NCBI GenBank assembly: GCA_028292485.1
Contig: JAQGMG010000019.1
Location: 1 to 62,417, forward strand
From: Rhodocyclales bacterium
GTDB lineage: Bacteria; Pseudomonadota; Gammaproteobacteria; Burkholderiales; Rhodocyclaceae
DNA: 62,417 bases
Direction: 5' to 3'
Under the pieces are notes generated by a model. It was not told where the DNA came from. It saw nothing but the letters and a program-made list of their open reading frames with translations, and did not search any database. Below are positions 54,712 to 62,417 of this stretch, in pieces (position 1 is the stretch's first letter; each line of letters starts with the position of its first letter). Both the position numbers and the translations under genes were made by a program.

Positions 54712-54948
54712 TTAGTTGGTGGCGTCCTTGGCCTTGTCCTTGAGATCGCCGGCCTCGCGCTTCATCGAGTTGCCAGCATCCTTGGCGGCATCCTTGAAGT
54801 CTTCAGCGGCGTCCTTGGTCTTTTCGTGCGGGCGGCTATCCAGCGCGTCGCCCACCTTGTCGGTGACCTTTTCGCCGGTCGTTTGTTTTTCACAGGCTGC
54901 CAACGCAAAGACGCTGGCGGCAATCATGAGCAGGTGATGAATTTTCAT
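54712..54948 (-). CDS. Small lipoprotein
   Basis: The 78-residue protein has a lipoprotein signal (MKIHHLLMIAASVFALAAC, lipobox LAAC with Cys at residue 19). The mature part is very charged and helical, with repeated KD/DA units (EDFKDAAKDAGNSMKREAGD), resembling CsbD/LEA-like or YgdI-like small stress proteins. The function is unknown. It is the probable first gene of a two-gene unit with the DUF1328 protein. Confidence 0.78.
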   Translation of the reverse strand: MKIHHLLMIAASVFALAACEKQTTGEKVTDKVGDALDSRPHEKTKDAAEDFKDAAKDAGNSMKREAGDLKDKAKDATN

Positions 54949-55137
54949 TTTGATTCCCTTTTCGAAAGTGACTCAACCGTTACTTGATTCCCAGCAAAAT
55001 GATGGGTTCACGAGGGAGAATGGCTCCAGCGCTGCGTCTGACGGCAAGGTGCAGCACCACCAATCTCCGCATGACGAGCAAGTCGCAATCTTCGTGCCGC
55101 GCGTTTCTGCCGCGTGCAGCAATCAGGGAAATGGGCG

Positions 55138-57153
55138 TTATTGCATCAATTCGGCGCGACTCTGGAAGTAGCCCAGTGCTTCCGGATTGGCGAGCGCCTC
55201 GATGTTCTTTACAGCCTGCCCATGCACGATGGCACGCACAGCAAGCTCGACGATCTTGCCGCTCTTGGTTCGTGGAATGTCCGGCACCTGCAGGATGCGT
55301 GCGGGTACATGGCGCGGGCTGGCGTTCTCGCGGATGGTGTGTTTGATGCGCGTGACAATGTCCTCGTCCAGACTCAGCCCTTCGCGCAGGCGCACGAACA
55401 ATACGACGCGCACGTCACCGTCGAAATCCTGCCCGATGACAATCGATTCGAGCACCTCCGGCAATTTTTCCACCTGCCGGTAAATTTCCGCCGTGCCGAT
55501 GCGTACGCCACCGGGATTGAGGGTTGCATCCGAACGACCGAGGATGATCATGCCGCTGTATTCGCCACCGTGCCCGTCACGGTGGCGTATCTCTTCGCTC
55601 CAGTCACCGTGACACCAGATGCCAGGGAAGCGCTCGAAGTAGGCTGCATGGTAACGCGCACCGTCGGGATCATTCCAGAACGCGACCGGCATGCATGGGA
55701 AGGATTTCGTGCATACCAGCTCGCCCTTCTCGCCAACGATCGCGTTGCCATTTTCGTCGAACACCTCCACCGCCAGCCCGAGACCCTTGCACTGCAGCTC
55801 ACCACGCCACACAGGACCGTTGGGATTGCCGAGCACAAAGCAGGAGACGATATCGGTGCCGCCCGACACTGATGACAAGCAGATATCCGCCTTGATGTCG
55901 CGATAGACGTAATCGAAACCTTCCGGCGACAACGGACTGCCCGTAGAGAGAACCGCGCGCAGGGGAGTCAGATCGTGCGTTGCCACCGGCTTCAGGCCCA
56001 GTTTGGCGGCAGCATCCAGATACTTGGCTGAGGTGCCGAACAGCGTGCAGCGCTCCGCAGAGGCGAAATCCCACAAGATGGCGCCGCGCCTGGCGAAGGG
56101 GGAACCGTCATAGAGCAGCACTATCGCTTCGGACGCCAGCGCGGAAGTCAGCCAGTTCCACATCATCCAGCCACAGGTGGTGAAGTAGAAGACGCGGTCG
56201 CCGGAGCGTATGTCGCTGTGCAGCTGGTGTTCCTTGAGGTGCTGCAGCAGCGTACCGCCAGCACCATGCACAATGCATTTCGGCACGCCGGTCGTACCGG
56301 ACGAAAACAAGATGTAGAGCGGCGCGTTGAAAGACATATCGACGAAGTCGATCGTCTCTGCGTCGGCATGCGGCGCGAGAAAATCCTGCCACAGGATGCC
56401 ATTCCGTATTGCGCCAATGTCATGTTCGTCGTGGATGTACGGCACGATCACGGTGCTTGTCACGGACGGCAACTGCGCGACGATCTCGGCAATGCGTGCC
56501 ATGGCATCGAGGTGTTTGCCGCCATAGAAGGCACCATCGGCGGCAATCAGAATCTTGGGCTCGATCTGGCCAAAACGGTCGAGCACGCCTTGCACGCCGA
56601 AGTCCGGCGAGGCGGAAGAGAAGATTGCGCCAAGACTTGCAGTAGCGAGCATGGCGATGAGGGTCTCCGGCATGTTCGGCATGTATGCCGCCACGCGATC
56701 ACCAGGCCCGACGCCCGCCGCACGCAAAGCCGCAGCCAGCCGCGCAACTTCGCGATGGAGCTCGGCATGGCTGAAACGGCGCTGCACGTGCTCCTCGCCC
56801 TGGAAGACAATGGCATCGGCGTCAGGATCACGGTCATCGCGCCTGCGCAGCAGGTTGCGTGCAAAGTTGAGCTTCGCATCCGGGAACCATTGCGCGCTCA
56901 GCATTGTGTTGCCTGACTCACCATCCTCGACCAGCAAACGCGCGCCCTTGTTACCGATCACACCGCAAAAGTCCCACACCGCCGACCAGAAATCGGCGCG
57001 CTGCGTGACCGACCAGTGATGCAAAGCCGCGTAATCGGCCAGCGCCTGCCCGTGACGCTGCTCGATGAAACGGCAGAACGCAGTGAGACGCGTCGCGGCG
57101 ATATGCGCGGCGCTCGGTTGCCAGAGGGGCGTGTCGGCAGAAAAGTCACTCAT
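55138..57153 (-). CDS. Acetoacetyl-CoA synthetase
   Basis: The 671-residue ANL-family ligase activates acetoacetate to acetoacetyl-CoA with ATP, feeding lipid or polyhydroxybutyrate metabolism. It starts [14 protein letters not shown] with an AGGAG site 7 nt upstream. Motifs are [20 protein letters not shown] (P-loop), [26 protein letters not shown], and the C-terminal [14 protein letters not shown] with the catalytic Lys. The N-terminal [14 protein letters not shown] element is typical of AacS. It is monocistronic by spacing. Confidence 0.93.
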   Translation of the reverse strand: MSDFSADTPLWQPSAAHIAATRLTAFCRFIEQRHGQALADYAALHHWSVTQRADFWSAVWDFCGVIGNKGARLLVEDGESGNTMLSAQWFPDAKLNFARNLLRRRDDRDPDADAIVFQGEEHVQRRFSHAELHREVARLAAALRAAGVGPGDRVAAYMPNMPETLIAMLATASLGAIFSSASPDFGVQGVLDRFGQIEPKILIAADGAFYGGKHLDAMARIAEIVAQLPSVTSTVIVPYIHDEHDIGAIRNGILWQDFLAPHADAETIDFVDMSFNAPLYILFSSGTTGVPKCIVHGAGGTLLQHLKEHQLHSDIRSGDRVFYFTTCGWMMWNWLTSALASEAIVLLYDGSPFARRGAILWDFASAERCTLFGTSAKYLDAAAKLGLKPVATHDLTPLRAVLSTGSPLSPEGFDYVYRDIKADICLSSVSGGTDIVSCFVLGNPNGPVWRGELQCKGLGLAVEVFDENGNAIVGEKGELVCTKSFPCMPVAFWNDPDGARYHAAYFERFPGIWCHGDWSEEIRHRDGHGGEYSGMIILGRSDATLNPGGVRIGTAEIYRQVEKLPEVLESIVIGQDFDGDVRVVLFVRLREGLSLDEDIVTRIKHTIRENASPRHVPARILQVPDIPRTKSGKIVELAVRAIVHGQAVKNIEALANPEALGYFQSRAELMQ

Positions 57154-57406
57154 TTGCAGCTCCTGCGAAGATGTGGGCAAGTAAGTGATGCGCAAGCAAG
57201 GCGCTTGGTCCATGGCAAACATGGCAAACCCACAGCCTTGCCAATGTAGCCGAACTCACCCCTGCAGCAAATCCGGGCTCGCCCCGCCCCGGCGTGCATA
57301 CCTTCAACGCATTGAGCGATAACAAACACTGCCGCAAGAAAGCTGCCACAGGGCGCGGCGTACAAGCGAAAATAGCGCTTTCGCACCCGCGGCAGGAATC
57401 AGAAAA

Positions 57407-59071
57407 ATGGAACGTGAACTTGAGCGTGAATCCATGCAGTTCGATGTGCTGATTGTTGGTGGCGGCCCGGCCGGGCTGGCAGCAGCAATCCGCCTCAAGC
57501 AATGCGCGCAGCAGGCGGGCCGCGAGATCTCGGTCTGCCTGATCGAGAAGGCCGGCGAGATCGGTGCTCACATTCTCTCTGGCGCGGTCATCGATCCGCG
57601 TGGCCTGAGCGAGCTGTTGCCCAACTGGCAGGCCGATGGCGCGCCGCTGACGACGGCAGTGACCGAAGACCGCTTCCTGTTCCTGTCGCAGACCGGCAGT
57701 CAGCAAGTACCCGACAGCGTGCTGATTCCCAGCCTGCGTAACCACGGCAACTACATTGGCAGCCTCGGGCAGCTTGTGCGCTGGCTGGGGCAGCAGGCCG
57801 AAGCCCTGGGCGTTGAAATCTATGCCGGCTTTGCCGGTGCCGAAGTGCTTTACGACAGCAATGGCAACGTCATTGGCGTAGCCACAGGCGACATGGGCGT
57901 GCAGCGCGATGGCTCGCACGGCGCCAACTACCAGCCAGGCATGGCGCTGCTGGCCGACTACACATTGTTCGCAGAGGGGTGTCGTGGTCACCTCGGCAAG
58001 CAGCTCGAAGAACGTTTCAATCTGCGCGCAGGTGTCGATCCGCAAACTTACGGGCTCGGCATCAAGGAGCTGTGGGAGGTACCCGCCGACAAGCATCAGC
58101 CAGGCCTCGTGGTGCATACCGCCGGCTGGCCCTTGAATTCCGATACCTATGGCGGCAGTTTTCTTTACCATTACGGCGACAGGCGTGTGGCCGTGGGCTT
58201 CGTACTCGGTCTCGGCTACAGCAATCCGTACCTGTCTGCCTACGAAGAATTCCAGCGCTATAAAACGCACCCGGCCATTCGCCAGCACCTGGAGGGTGGA
58301 ACCCGTTTGGCATATGGCGCGCGAGCGCTTGCCGCAGGTGGTCTGCAATCCTTGCCGAAGCTGGTGTTCCCCGGCGGCGCACTCATCGGCGATGACGCCG
58401 GCTTCCTGAATGCAGCACGTATCAAGGGCACGCATGCCGCGATCAAGTCCGGCATGCTCGCCGCAGACGCGGCCTTTGCAGCCGTCGCTGCGGGCCGCAA
58501 GCAAGATGAGCTGGTGGCTTACCCGGAGGCTTTCCGCGCCAGCTGGCTACACGCCGAGCTGCATGCCACACGTAACTTCAAGCCCCTGATGAGCAAAGGC
58601 CTGTGGCTCGGCACGCTGGCTTTCGGTATCGAGCAGAAGCTGCTGGGCGGCTCTGCACCCTGGACGCTGCATAACAAGGCAGACCACACACAGCTCAAAC
58701 AGGCGGCAGATTGCACACCGATCAGCTACCCCAAACCCGACGGTGTGCTGACCTTCGATCGGCTGTCTTCCGTCTTCCTGTCGAACACGCATCACGAGGA
58801 AGATCAGCCCTGCCATCTGCAGCTGAAGAACCCGGCCGTTGCCATCGGCATCAACTACGAGCAGTACGCCTCGCCGGAACAACGCTATTGCCCGGCAGGC
58901 GTTTATGAAATCGTGCACGACACGGAGTCGGCCGGCGTCGTTTCGCCACGCCTGCAGATCAATGCGCAGAACTGCGTGCACTGCAAGAGCTGCGACATCA
59001 AGGACCCGACGCAGAACATCAACTGGGTAGCGCCGCAGGGCGGCGAAGGGCCGATCTACACGGAGATGTAG
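57407..59071 (+). CDS. Electron transfer flavoprotein-ubiquinone oxidoreductase
   Basis: ETF-QO passes electrons from ETF to ubiquinone during beta-oxidation and amino-acid breakdown. The 554-residue protein has the FAD motif FDVLIVGGGPAGLAAAIRL, the family motif GEIGAHILSGAVIDPRGL, and a C-terminal 4Fe-4S cluster with the ligands in CPAGVYE and NCVHCKSCDIKDPTQN. The length is normal. An AGGAA site stands 8 nt before the ATG. It is divergent from the acetoacetyl-CoA synthetase gene, both in acyl-CoA metabolism. Confidence 0.96.
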   Translation: MERELERESMQFDVLIVGGGPAGLAAAIRLKQCAQQAGREISVCLIEKAGEIGAHILSGAVIDPRGLSELLPNWQADGAPLTTAVTEDRFLFLSQTGSQQVPDSVLIPSLRNHGNYIGSLGQLVRWLGQQAEALGVEIYAGFAGAEVLYDSNGNVIGVATGDMGVQRDGSHGANYQPGMALLADYTLFAEGCRGHLGKQLEERFNLRAGVDPQTYGLGIKELWEVPADKHQPGLVVHTAGWPLNSDTYGGSFLYHYGDRRVAVGFVLGLGYSNPYLSAYEEFQRYKTHPAIRQHLEGGTRLAYGARALAAGGLQSLPKLVFPGGALIGDDAGFLNAARIKGTHAAIKSGMLAADAAFAAVAAGRKQDELVAYPEAFRASWLHAELHATRNFKPLMSKGLWLGTLAFGIEQKLLGGSAPWTLHNKADHTQLKQAADCTPISYPKPDGVLTFDRLSSVFLSNTHHEEDQPCHLQLKNPAVAIGINYEQYASPEQRYCPAGVYEIVHDTESAGVVSPRLQINAQNCVHCKSCDIKDPTQNINWVAPQGGEGPIYTEM

Positions 59072-59083
59072 ATGATTGCACTT

Positions 59084-59198
59084 CGTAGGGTGTGAAAATG
59101 CCGAAGGCGTTTGCGCACCAGCCGGTGGCTTCAACACACACCGTTGTATCTTGCCCGCCCGTCCGCGTGCGCAACGAAAAGATGTTGCACACCCGACG
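59084..59198. repeat. Possible degenerate inverted repeat (cgtagggtgtg family)
   Basis: CGTAGGGTGTG (59084-59094) and CACACCCGACG (59188-59198) are complementary with one mismatch. The left end continues AAAATGCCGAAGGCGTTTGCGCACC as in other proteobacterial dispersed repeats. The inner part does not pair well, so it is a decayed or partial copy. It lies between the convergent ETF-QO and pnp genes. Confidence 0.5.
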
Positions 59199-59236
59199 TT
59201 CTGATGCGCTGCTAACGAGAACTTCCACCACAAAGC

Positions 59237-59261
59237 AAAAAAGGACGCCGAGGCGTCCTTT
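59237..59261 (-). terminator. Terminator of pnp
   Basis: On the minus strand, AAAGGACGCC-TC-GGCGTCCTTT forms a tight stem (practically with a CTCG tetraloop) followed by a T-run (59237-59242). It lies 23 bp after the pnp stop and can also act toward ETF-QO on the plus strand. Confidence 0.88.
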
Positions 59262-59284
59262 CTTGTTGATACCGCTTCGGAATA

Positions 59285-61405
59285 TTACTGAGCGGTTTCA
59301 GGCGTTGCAACGGGTGCTGTGTCGTCCAGCAGTGCCTTCATCGACAGCTTGACCTTGCCGCGATCGTCGGTTTCCAGAACCTTGACGCGCACAACCTGGC
59401 CTTCCTTGAGGTAGTCGCTGACTGCATTGACGCGTTCCTTGGCGATCTGCGAGACGTGCAGCAGACCATCGCGGCCCGGCATGATGTTCACGATGGCACC
59501 GAAGTCCAGGATGCGGACGACCGGGCCTTCGTAGATCTTGCCGATTTCAACTTCAGCCGTGATCGCATCGATGCGGCGACGTGCTTCATCCGACTTGGAC
59601 TGGTCGGTCGAGGAGATGGTGATGGTGCCGTCGTCCTGGATGTCGATGACGCAGCCGGTTTCTTCGGTCAGGCCGCGAATCACTGCGCCGCCCTTGCCGA
59701 TCACGTCGCGGATCTTTTCCGGATTGATCTTGAAGCTGGTCATGCGTGGTGCAAACGCCGATAGCTCGCCTGGCGCATTCTGGTGTTGGTCCATCAAAGC
59801 GAGGATGTGCAGACGCGCTTCCTTGGCCTGATCCAGCGCCTTGTTCATGATGGCCGGGCTGATCGAATCGATCTTCAGGTCCATCTGCAACGCGGTGATA
59901 CCGGTGGTGGTACCGGCCACCTTGAAGTCCATGTCGCCGAGGTGATCTTCATCACCCAGGATGTCGGTCAGCACGGCGAAACGGCCACCGTCCTTGATCA
60001 GACCCATGGCGATACCGGCCACAGGCGCCTTCAGTGGCACACCTGCATCCATCATCGCCAGCGAACCGCCGCAGACCGAAGCCATCGACGAGGAACCGTT
60101 CGATTCCATGATTTCGGAAACGACGCGGATGGTGTAGCCGAACTCTTTCGCGTCCGGCAGCACGGCTGCCAGCGCGCGCTTGGCCAGACGACCGTGGCCG
60201 ATTTCGCGGCGCTTCGGCTGACCAACGCGGCCGGTTTCACCGGTCGAGTACGGAGGGAAGTTGTAGTGCAGCATGTAGCGCTCTTTGTACTCACCGGCGA
60301 TGGCATCGATGATCTGTTCATCGCGGCCCGTACCCAAAGTGGTTACAACGAGAGCCTGTGTTTCGCCACGGGTAAACAGTGCCGAACCGTGAGCACGTGG
60401 CAGCACGCCAGTGCGGATGTGGATCGGACGCACAGTGCGCGTGTCACGACCATCGATACGTGGCTGACCTTCAAGGATGCGGCTGCGAACGATGGCTGAT
60501 TCGAGTTCGAACAGCACGTTCTTGATGTCGTTTTCCTTCGGCGCGCCTTCTTCGCCTGTCACTAGTGCGGTCACAGCCTTCTTCGTCACGTCCTTGAGCA
60601 GGCCGCTGCGAATGGACTTGCTGGTCGTGCCGAAAGCAGCTTCCAGATCGGCTTGCGCTACTTCCTTGACGGCTGCGTGCAGCGCCTCGTTCTCGGCAGG
60701 TGCCTTCCAGTCCCACTCTGGCTTGCCAGCTTCGGCAACCAGTTCGTTGATGGCCTGGATGACGGTCTGGATTTGTTGGTGACCAAACACTACAGCGCCC
60801 AGCATGATTTCTTCGGACAATTGGTCCGCTTCGGACTCGACCATCAGCACACCGACTTCGGTACCGGCGACCACCAGATTCATCTGGCTGTCCTTGAGCT
60901 GGCTCACGGTCGGGTTGAGGATGTACTGGCCATCGGCATAACCGATACGTGCAGCGCCGATGGGGCCATTGAATGGCAGACCGGAAATACCCAGCGCGGC
61001 CGACGTTGCGATCATCGCCAGGATGTCGCCATCGACTTCAGGATTCTGCGACAACACGGTCGCGACGACCTGCACTTCGTTGTAGAAACCATCGGGGAAC
61101 AGCGGACGGATCGGGCGATCGATCAGGCGGGAAGTCAGCGTTTCCTTCTCGGTCGGGCGACCTTCGCGCTTGAAGAAACCACCGGGAATACGGCCGGCCG
61201 CATAGGATTTTTCAACATAGTCGACGGTCAGCGGGAAAAAGTCCTGTCCCGGCTTGGCGTCCTTGCGGGCCACGACGGTGGCGAGCACGACCGTGTCGTC
61301 GATCGATACCAGCACTGCGCCGGACGCTTGACGGGCGATTTCGCCGGTCTCGAGGGTGACCGTATGCTGGCCGTATTGAAATGTTTTGGTAACTTTGTTA
61401 AACAT
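59285..61405 (-). CDS. pnp: Polyribonucleotide nucleotidyltransferase (PNPase)
   Basis: PNPase degrades RNA 3'-5' by phosphorolysis and is part of the degradosome. The 706-residue protein has two RNase PH-like domains (about 1-215 and 300-545: [59 protein letters not shown]), a KH domain ([20 protein letters not shown], about 560) and an S1 domain ([20 protein letters not shown], about 620). An AAGGAC site is 7 nt before the ATG. It follows rpsO after a 218-bp leader with a hairpin and a tandem repeat, a possible site of autoregulation. Confidence 0.97.
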   Translation of the reverse strand: MFNKVTKTFQYGQHTVTLETGEIARQASGAVLVSIDDTVVLATVVARKDAKPGQDFFPLTVDYVEKSYAAGRIPGGFFKREGRPTEKETLTSRLIDRPIRPLFPDGFYNEVQVVATVLSQNPEVDGDILAMIATSAALGISGLPFNGPIGAARIGYADGQYILNPTVSQLKDSQMNLVVAGTEVGVLMVESEADQLSEEIMLGAVVFGHQQIQTVIQAINELVAEAGKPEWDWKAPAENEALHAAVKEVAQADLEAAFGTTSKSIRSGLLKDVTKKAVTALVTGEEGAPKENDIKNVLFELESAIVRSRILEGQPRIDGRDTRTVRPIHIRTGVLPRAHGSALFTRGETQALVVTTLGTGRDEQIIDAIAGEYKERYMLHYNFPPYSTGETGRVGQPKRREIGHGRLAKRALAAVLPDAKEFGYTIRVVSEIMESNGSSSMASVCGGSLAMMDAGVPLKAPVAGIAMGLIKDGGRFAVLTDILGDEDHLGDMDFKVAGTTTGITALQMDLKIDSISPAIMNKALDQAKEARLHILALMDQHQNAPGELSAFAPRMTSFKINPEKIRDVIGKGGAVIRGLTEETGCVIDIQDDGTITISSTDQSKSDEARRRIDAITAEVEIGKIYEGPVVRILDFGAIVNIMPGRDGLLHVSQIAKERVNAVSDYLKEGQVVRVKVLETDDRGKVKLSMKALLDDTAPVATPETAQ

Positions 61406-61505
61406 GGGTATGTCCTTTTCTATTTGCCGACAGATTTTCAGGGGCTGTCGTTCACCTCACCGCAGGCGCCGCATCAGAATGAATTGCCGCCTTATTGCTT
61501 GATGC

Positions 61506-61535
61506 TGCTGATTTGCTTCTTGCTGATTTGCTTCT
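61506..61535. repeat. 15-bp tandem direct repeat in the pnp leader
   Basis: TGCTGATTTGCTTCT occurs twice in direct succession (61506-61520 and 61521-61535). It lies between the rpsO terminator hairpin and the pnp start. It is a recent tandem duplication by appearance. Confidence 0.8.
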
Positions 61536-61559
61536 AACTAAATAAACCGTCAAAAGACA

Positions 61560-61592
61560 AAATGCCCGCGTCAGAAAACTGGCGCAGGCATT
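61560..61592 (-). terminator. Hairpin terminator after rpsO
   Basis: On the minus strand, a 15-bp stem with one mismatch (AAATGCCTGCGCCAG / CTGACGCGGGCATTT) closes a TTTT loop and is followed by TTGTCTTTT. It lies about 30 bp after the rpsO stop. Leaky termination with read-through into pnp is expected from the known rpsO-pnp layout. Confidence 0.7.
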
Positions 61593-61623
61593 TGAACTAA
61601 GCTGGAACGGGATAACGCAAAAA

Positions 61624-61893
61624 TTATTTGCGCAGACCGAGCTTGGAAATCAGGTCGCGATAACGGCTGGCGTCTTTGCTTTTAAGATAAGAGAGCAGGC
61701 TTTTACGGCGGTTAACCATCATGATCAGGCCACGGCGGGAATGATGATCCTTGCTGTGAGCCTTGAAGTGGCCGTTGAGGTCGTTGATACGAGCAGTCAA
61801 CAATGCAACTTGTACTTCCGGGGAACCCGTGTCGTTCTGACCACGAGCGTTGTCCGCGATGATCGCGGCTTTGCTTGCTTTTTCTACTGACAT
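61624..61893 (-). CDS. rpsO: 30S ribosomal protein S15
   Basis: S15 has 89 residues, the exact family length, starting [20 protein letters not shown]. It contains [40 protein letters not shown] and [20 protein letters not shown], the conserved rRNA-binding helices. It nucleates the central domain of 16S rRNA. It is driven by a strong sigma-70 promoter about 100 bp upstream and precedes pnp, the classical arrangement. The open frame upstream to 62019 is not part of S15. Confidence 0.98.
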   Translation of the reverse strand: MSVEKASKAAIIADNARGQNDTGSPEVQVALLTARINDLNGHFKAHSKDHHSRRGLIMMVNRRKSLLSYLKSKDASRYRDLISKLGLRK

Positions 61894-61990
61894 GATTGTG
61901 CCTTTCACATGCGGTGTGTGGAGTAAAACAGGCGTCGAACCCCATGCACCGTGAACTACGATTAAGACCGGCCGAATGGCAGGACGCGCA

Positions 61991-62019
61991 AGTATAGCGG
62001 AAATACCGGACCGGTTCAA
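61991..62019 (-). promoter_or_regulatory. sigma-70 promoter of rpsO
   Basis: On the minus strand, -35 TTGAAC (62014-62019) and -10 TATACT (61991-61996) are separated by 17 bp. The predicted start near 61984 gives a leader of about 90 nt, long enough for S15 autoregulatory structure as known in E. coli. Confidence 0.75.
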
Positions 62020-62147
62020 TCAGGATCGACGGAAAAATGAGACTTTCTCGCCTCGGTCCCGGTCTCGCCACCCCATGGGCAATGCCGAACATCAAATTCG
62101 GCGGATCCGGCGCAGCATCCGAAGCCGAAATTTAATTTAATTTCCCC

Positions 62148-62174
62148 TAAAGAAACTATTTTCGAAGCCGATTA
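62148..62174 (+). promoter_or_regulatory. sigma-28 (FliA) promoter of flagellin
   Basis: TAAA (62148-62151), 15 bp, then GCCGATTA (62167-62174) matches the flagellar sigma-28 consensus TAAA-N15-GCCGATAA with one change. It lies upstream of the flagellin gene on the same strand. Transcription would start near 62182, giving a leader of about 160 nt. Confidence 0.85.
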
Positions 62175-62187
62175 ACGGGGCGCCCAG

Positions 62188-62225
62188 CGCAACTTTTTAC
62201 CCCAACAACAAAATTTAAAGTTGCG
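62188..62225 (+). other. Hairpin at the 5' end of the flagellin leader
   Basis: CGCAACTTT (62188-62196) and AAAGTTGCG (62217-62225) form a 9-bp perfect stem with a 20-nt AC-rich loop, beginning a few nt after the expected transcription start. A 5'-end mRNA stabiliser or a regulator-binding element is possible. Confidence 0.5.
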
Positions 62226-62341
62226 AAATCGATTCAATTTTTGCTGGCTGACAACCGATACACAGCAAGAGAAAGTTCGATTTGTTGCGTCAGACATGCG
62301 CGCAGGTCGCAGGAAATTCAGATAAATGAAAGAGGATCAAC

Positions 62342-62417
62342 GTGGGCTCAATGATCAATACCAATATTGCGTCGTTAAATGCACAACGCAATCTGTCTAC
62401 ATCGTCAACCGGCCTCA
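62342..62417 (+). CDS. fliC: Flagellin, N-terminal fragment
   Basis: The first 25 codons read MGSMINTNIASLNAQRNLST and continue SSTGL, the conserved flagellin N terminus that forms the D0 coiled coil of the filament. The GTG at 62342 has an AGAGG site 6 nt upstream, while the ATG at 62351 is 15 nt from it, so GTG is the likelier start. A sigma-28 promoter lies about 165 bp upstream. The rest of the gene is outside the window. Confidence 0.9.
   Translation, partial: MGSMINTNIASLNAQRNLSTSSTGL

Noticed and set aside
57146-58504. 452-codon minus-strand frame opposite ETF-QO
   Set aside because: The opposite strand holds the FAD motif of a well-known enzyme.
1-62417. CRISPR arrays, tRNA, rRNA, riboswitches
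   Set aside because: No regularly spaced repeats and no cloverleaf or known riboswitch-like conserved blocks were seen by eye; a covariance-model scan would be needed to exclude small RNAs.

Overview
The window is a moderately GC-rich chromosomal segment of a betaproteobacterium of the order Burkholderiales. The family is probably Oxalobacteraceae (Herminiimonas/Janthinobacterium-like); I infer this from gene order and protein style, not from a search. Support comes from the rpsB-to-rnhB envelope superoperon in its usual betaproteobacterial order, divergent ppx/ppk, ratA/rnfH beside smpB, and a flagellin gene at the right edge. There are no rRNA or tRNA genes, no recognisable insertion sequence and no CRISPR array.

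Layout. 1-2.2 kb: start of guaB, a DUF4124 protein, rnfH-ratA and divergent smpB. 2.2-17.5 kb: one long minus-strand run rpsB-tsf-pyrH-frr-uppS-cdsA-dxr-rseP-bamA-skp-lpxD-fabZ-lpxA-lpxB-rnhB-rRNA methyltransferase. It joins translation factors, UMP kinase, isoprenoid/undecaprenyl and phospholipid synthesis, outer-membrane protein assembly and lipid A synthesis, with many 1-8 bp overlaps. 17.6-21 kb: map and glnD on the plus strand. 21.2-25.5 kb: tatD and a four-gene Mla/MCE lipid ABC transporter. 25.6-29.5 kb: polyphosphate genes ppx and ppk1, divergent, with a good Pho box upstream of ppk1. 29.5-35.2 kb: an SBF-type transporter, a large membrane GGDEF-EAL protein, Ku (NHEJ) and a small hydrophilic protein.

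35.3-42.4 kb holds the most interesting locus. It is a tightly coupled minus-strand operon encoding a TonB-dependent receptor, a YfiR-like periplasmic protein, a histidine kinase with a CHASE8-like periplasmic domain, a single-domain response regulator and a REC-PAS-degenerate GGDEF-EAL protein. It reads as an outer-membrane to periplasm to phosphorelay to c-di-GMP pathway, in which the YfiR-type periplasmic regulator is paired with a kinase instead of a diguanylate cyclase.

42.4-62.4 kb: mutS, a spermidine-synthase-like protein, a ROK regulator lacking the zinc cysteines, an orphan two-gene lysis cassette (GH108 muramidase plus 3TM holin resembling gene-transfer-agent lysis genes), a MATE exporter, an M61 peptidase, divergent ybbA-type ATPase/tesA with only 4 bp between start codons, a DUF1328 mini-protein and a small lipoprotein, acetoacetyl-CoA synthetase, ETF-ubiquinone oxidoreductase, pnp and rpsO, and the first codons of flagellin behind a near-perfect sigma-28 promoter.

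Intergenic regions carry several palindromic repeat families: gtaggNtgagcgaagcg-type hairpins (2.1, 21.1, 54.2 kb, perhaps 59.1 kb), a gcggagt double hairpin (50.7 kb), and dRS3-like ATTCCC-N8-GGGAAT repeats (52.8 and 54.4 kb) that flank the ybbA-tesA pair as direct copies.
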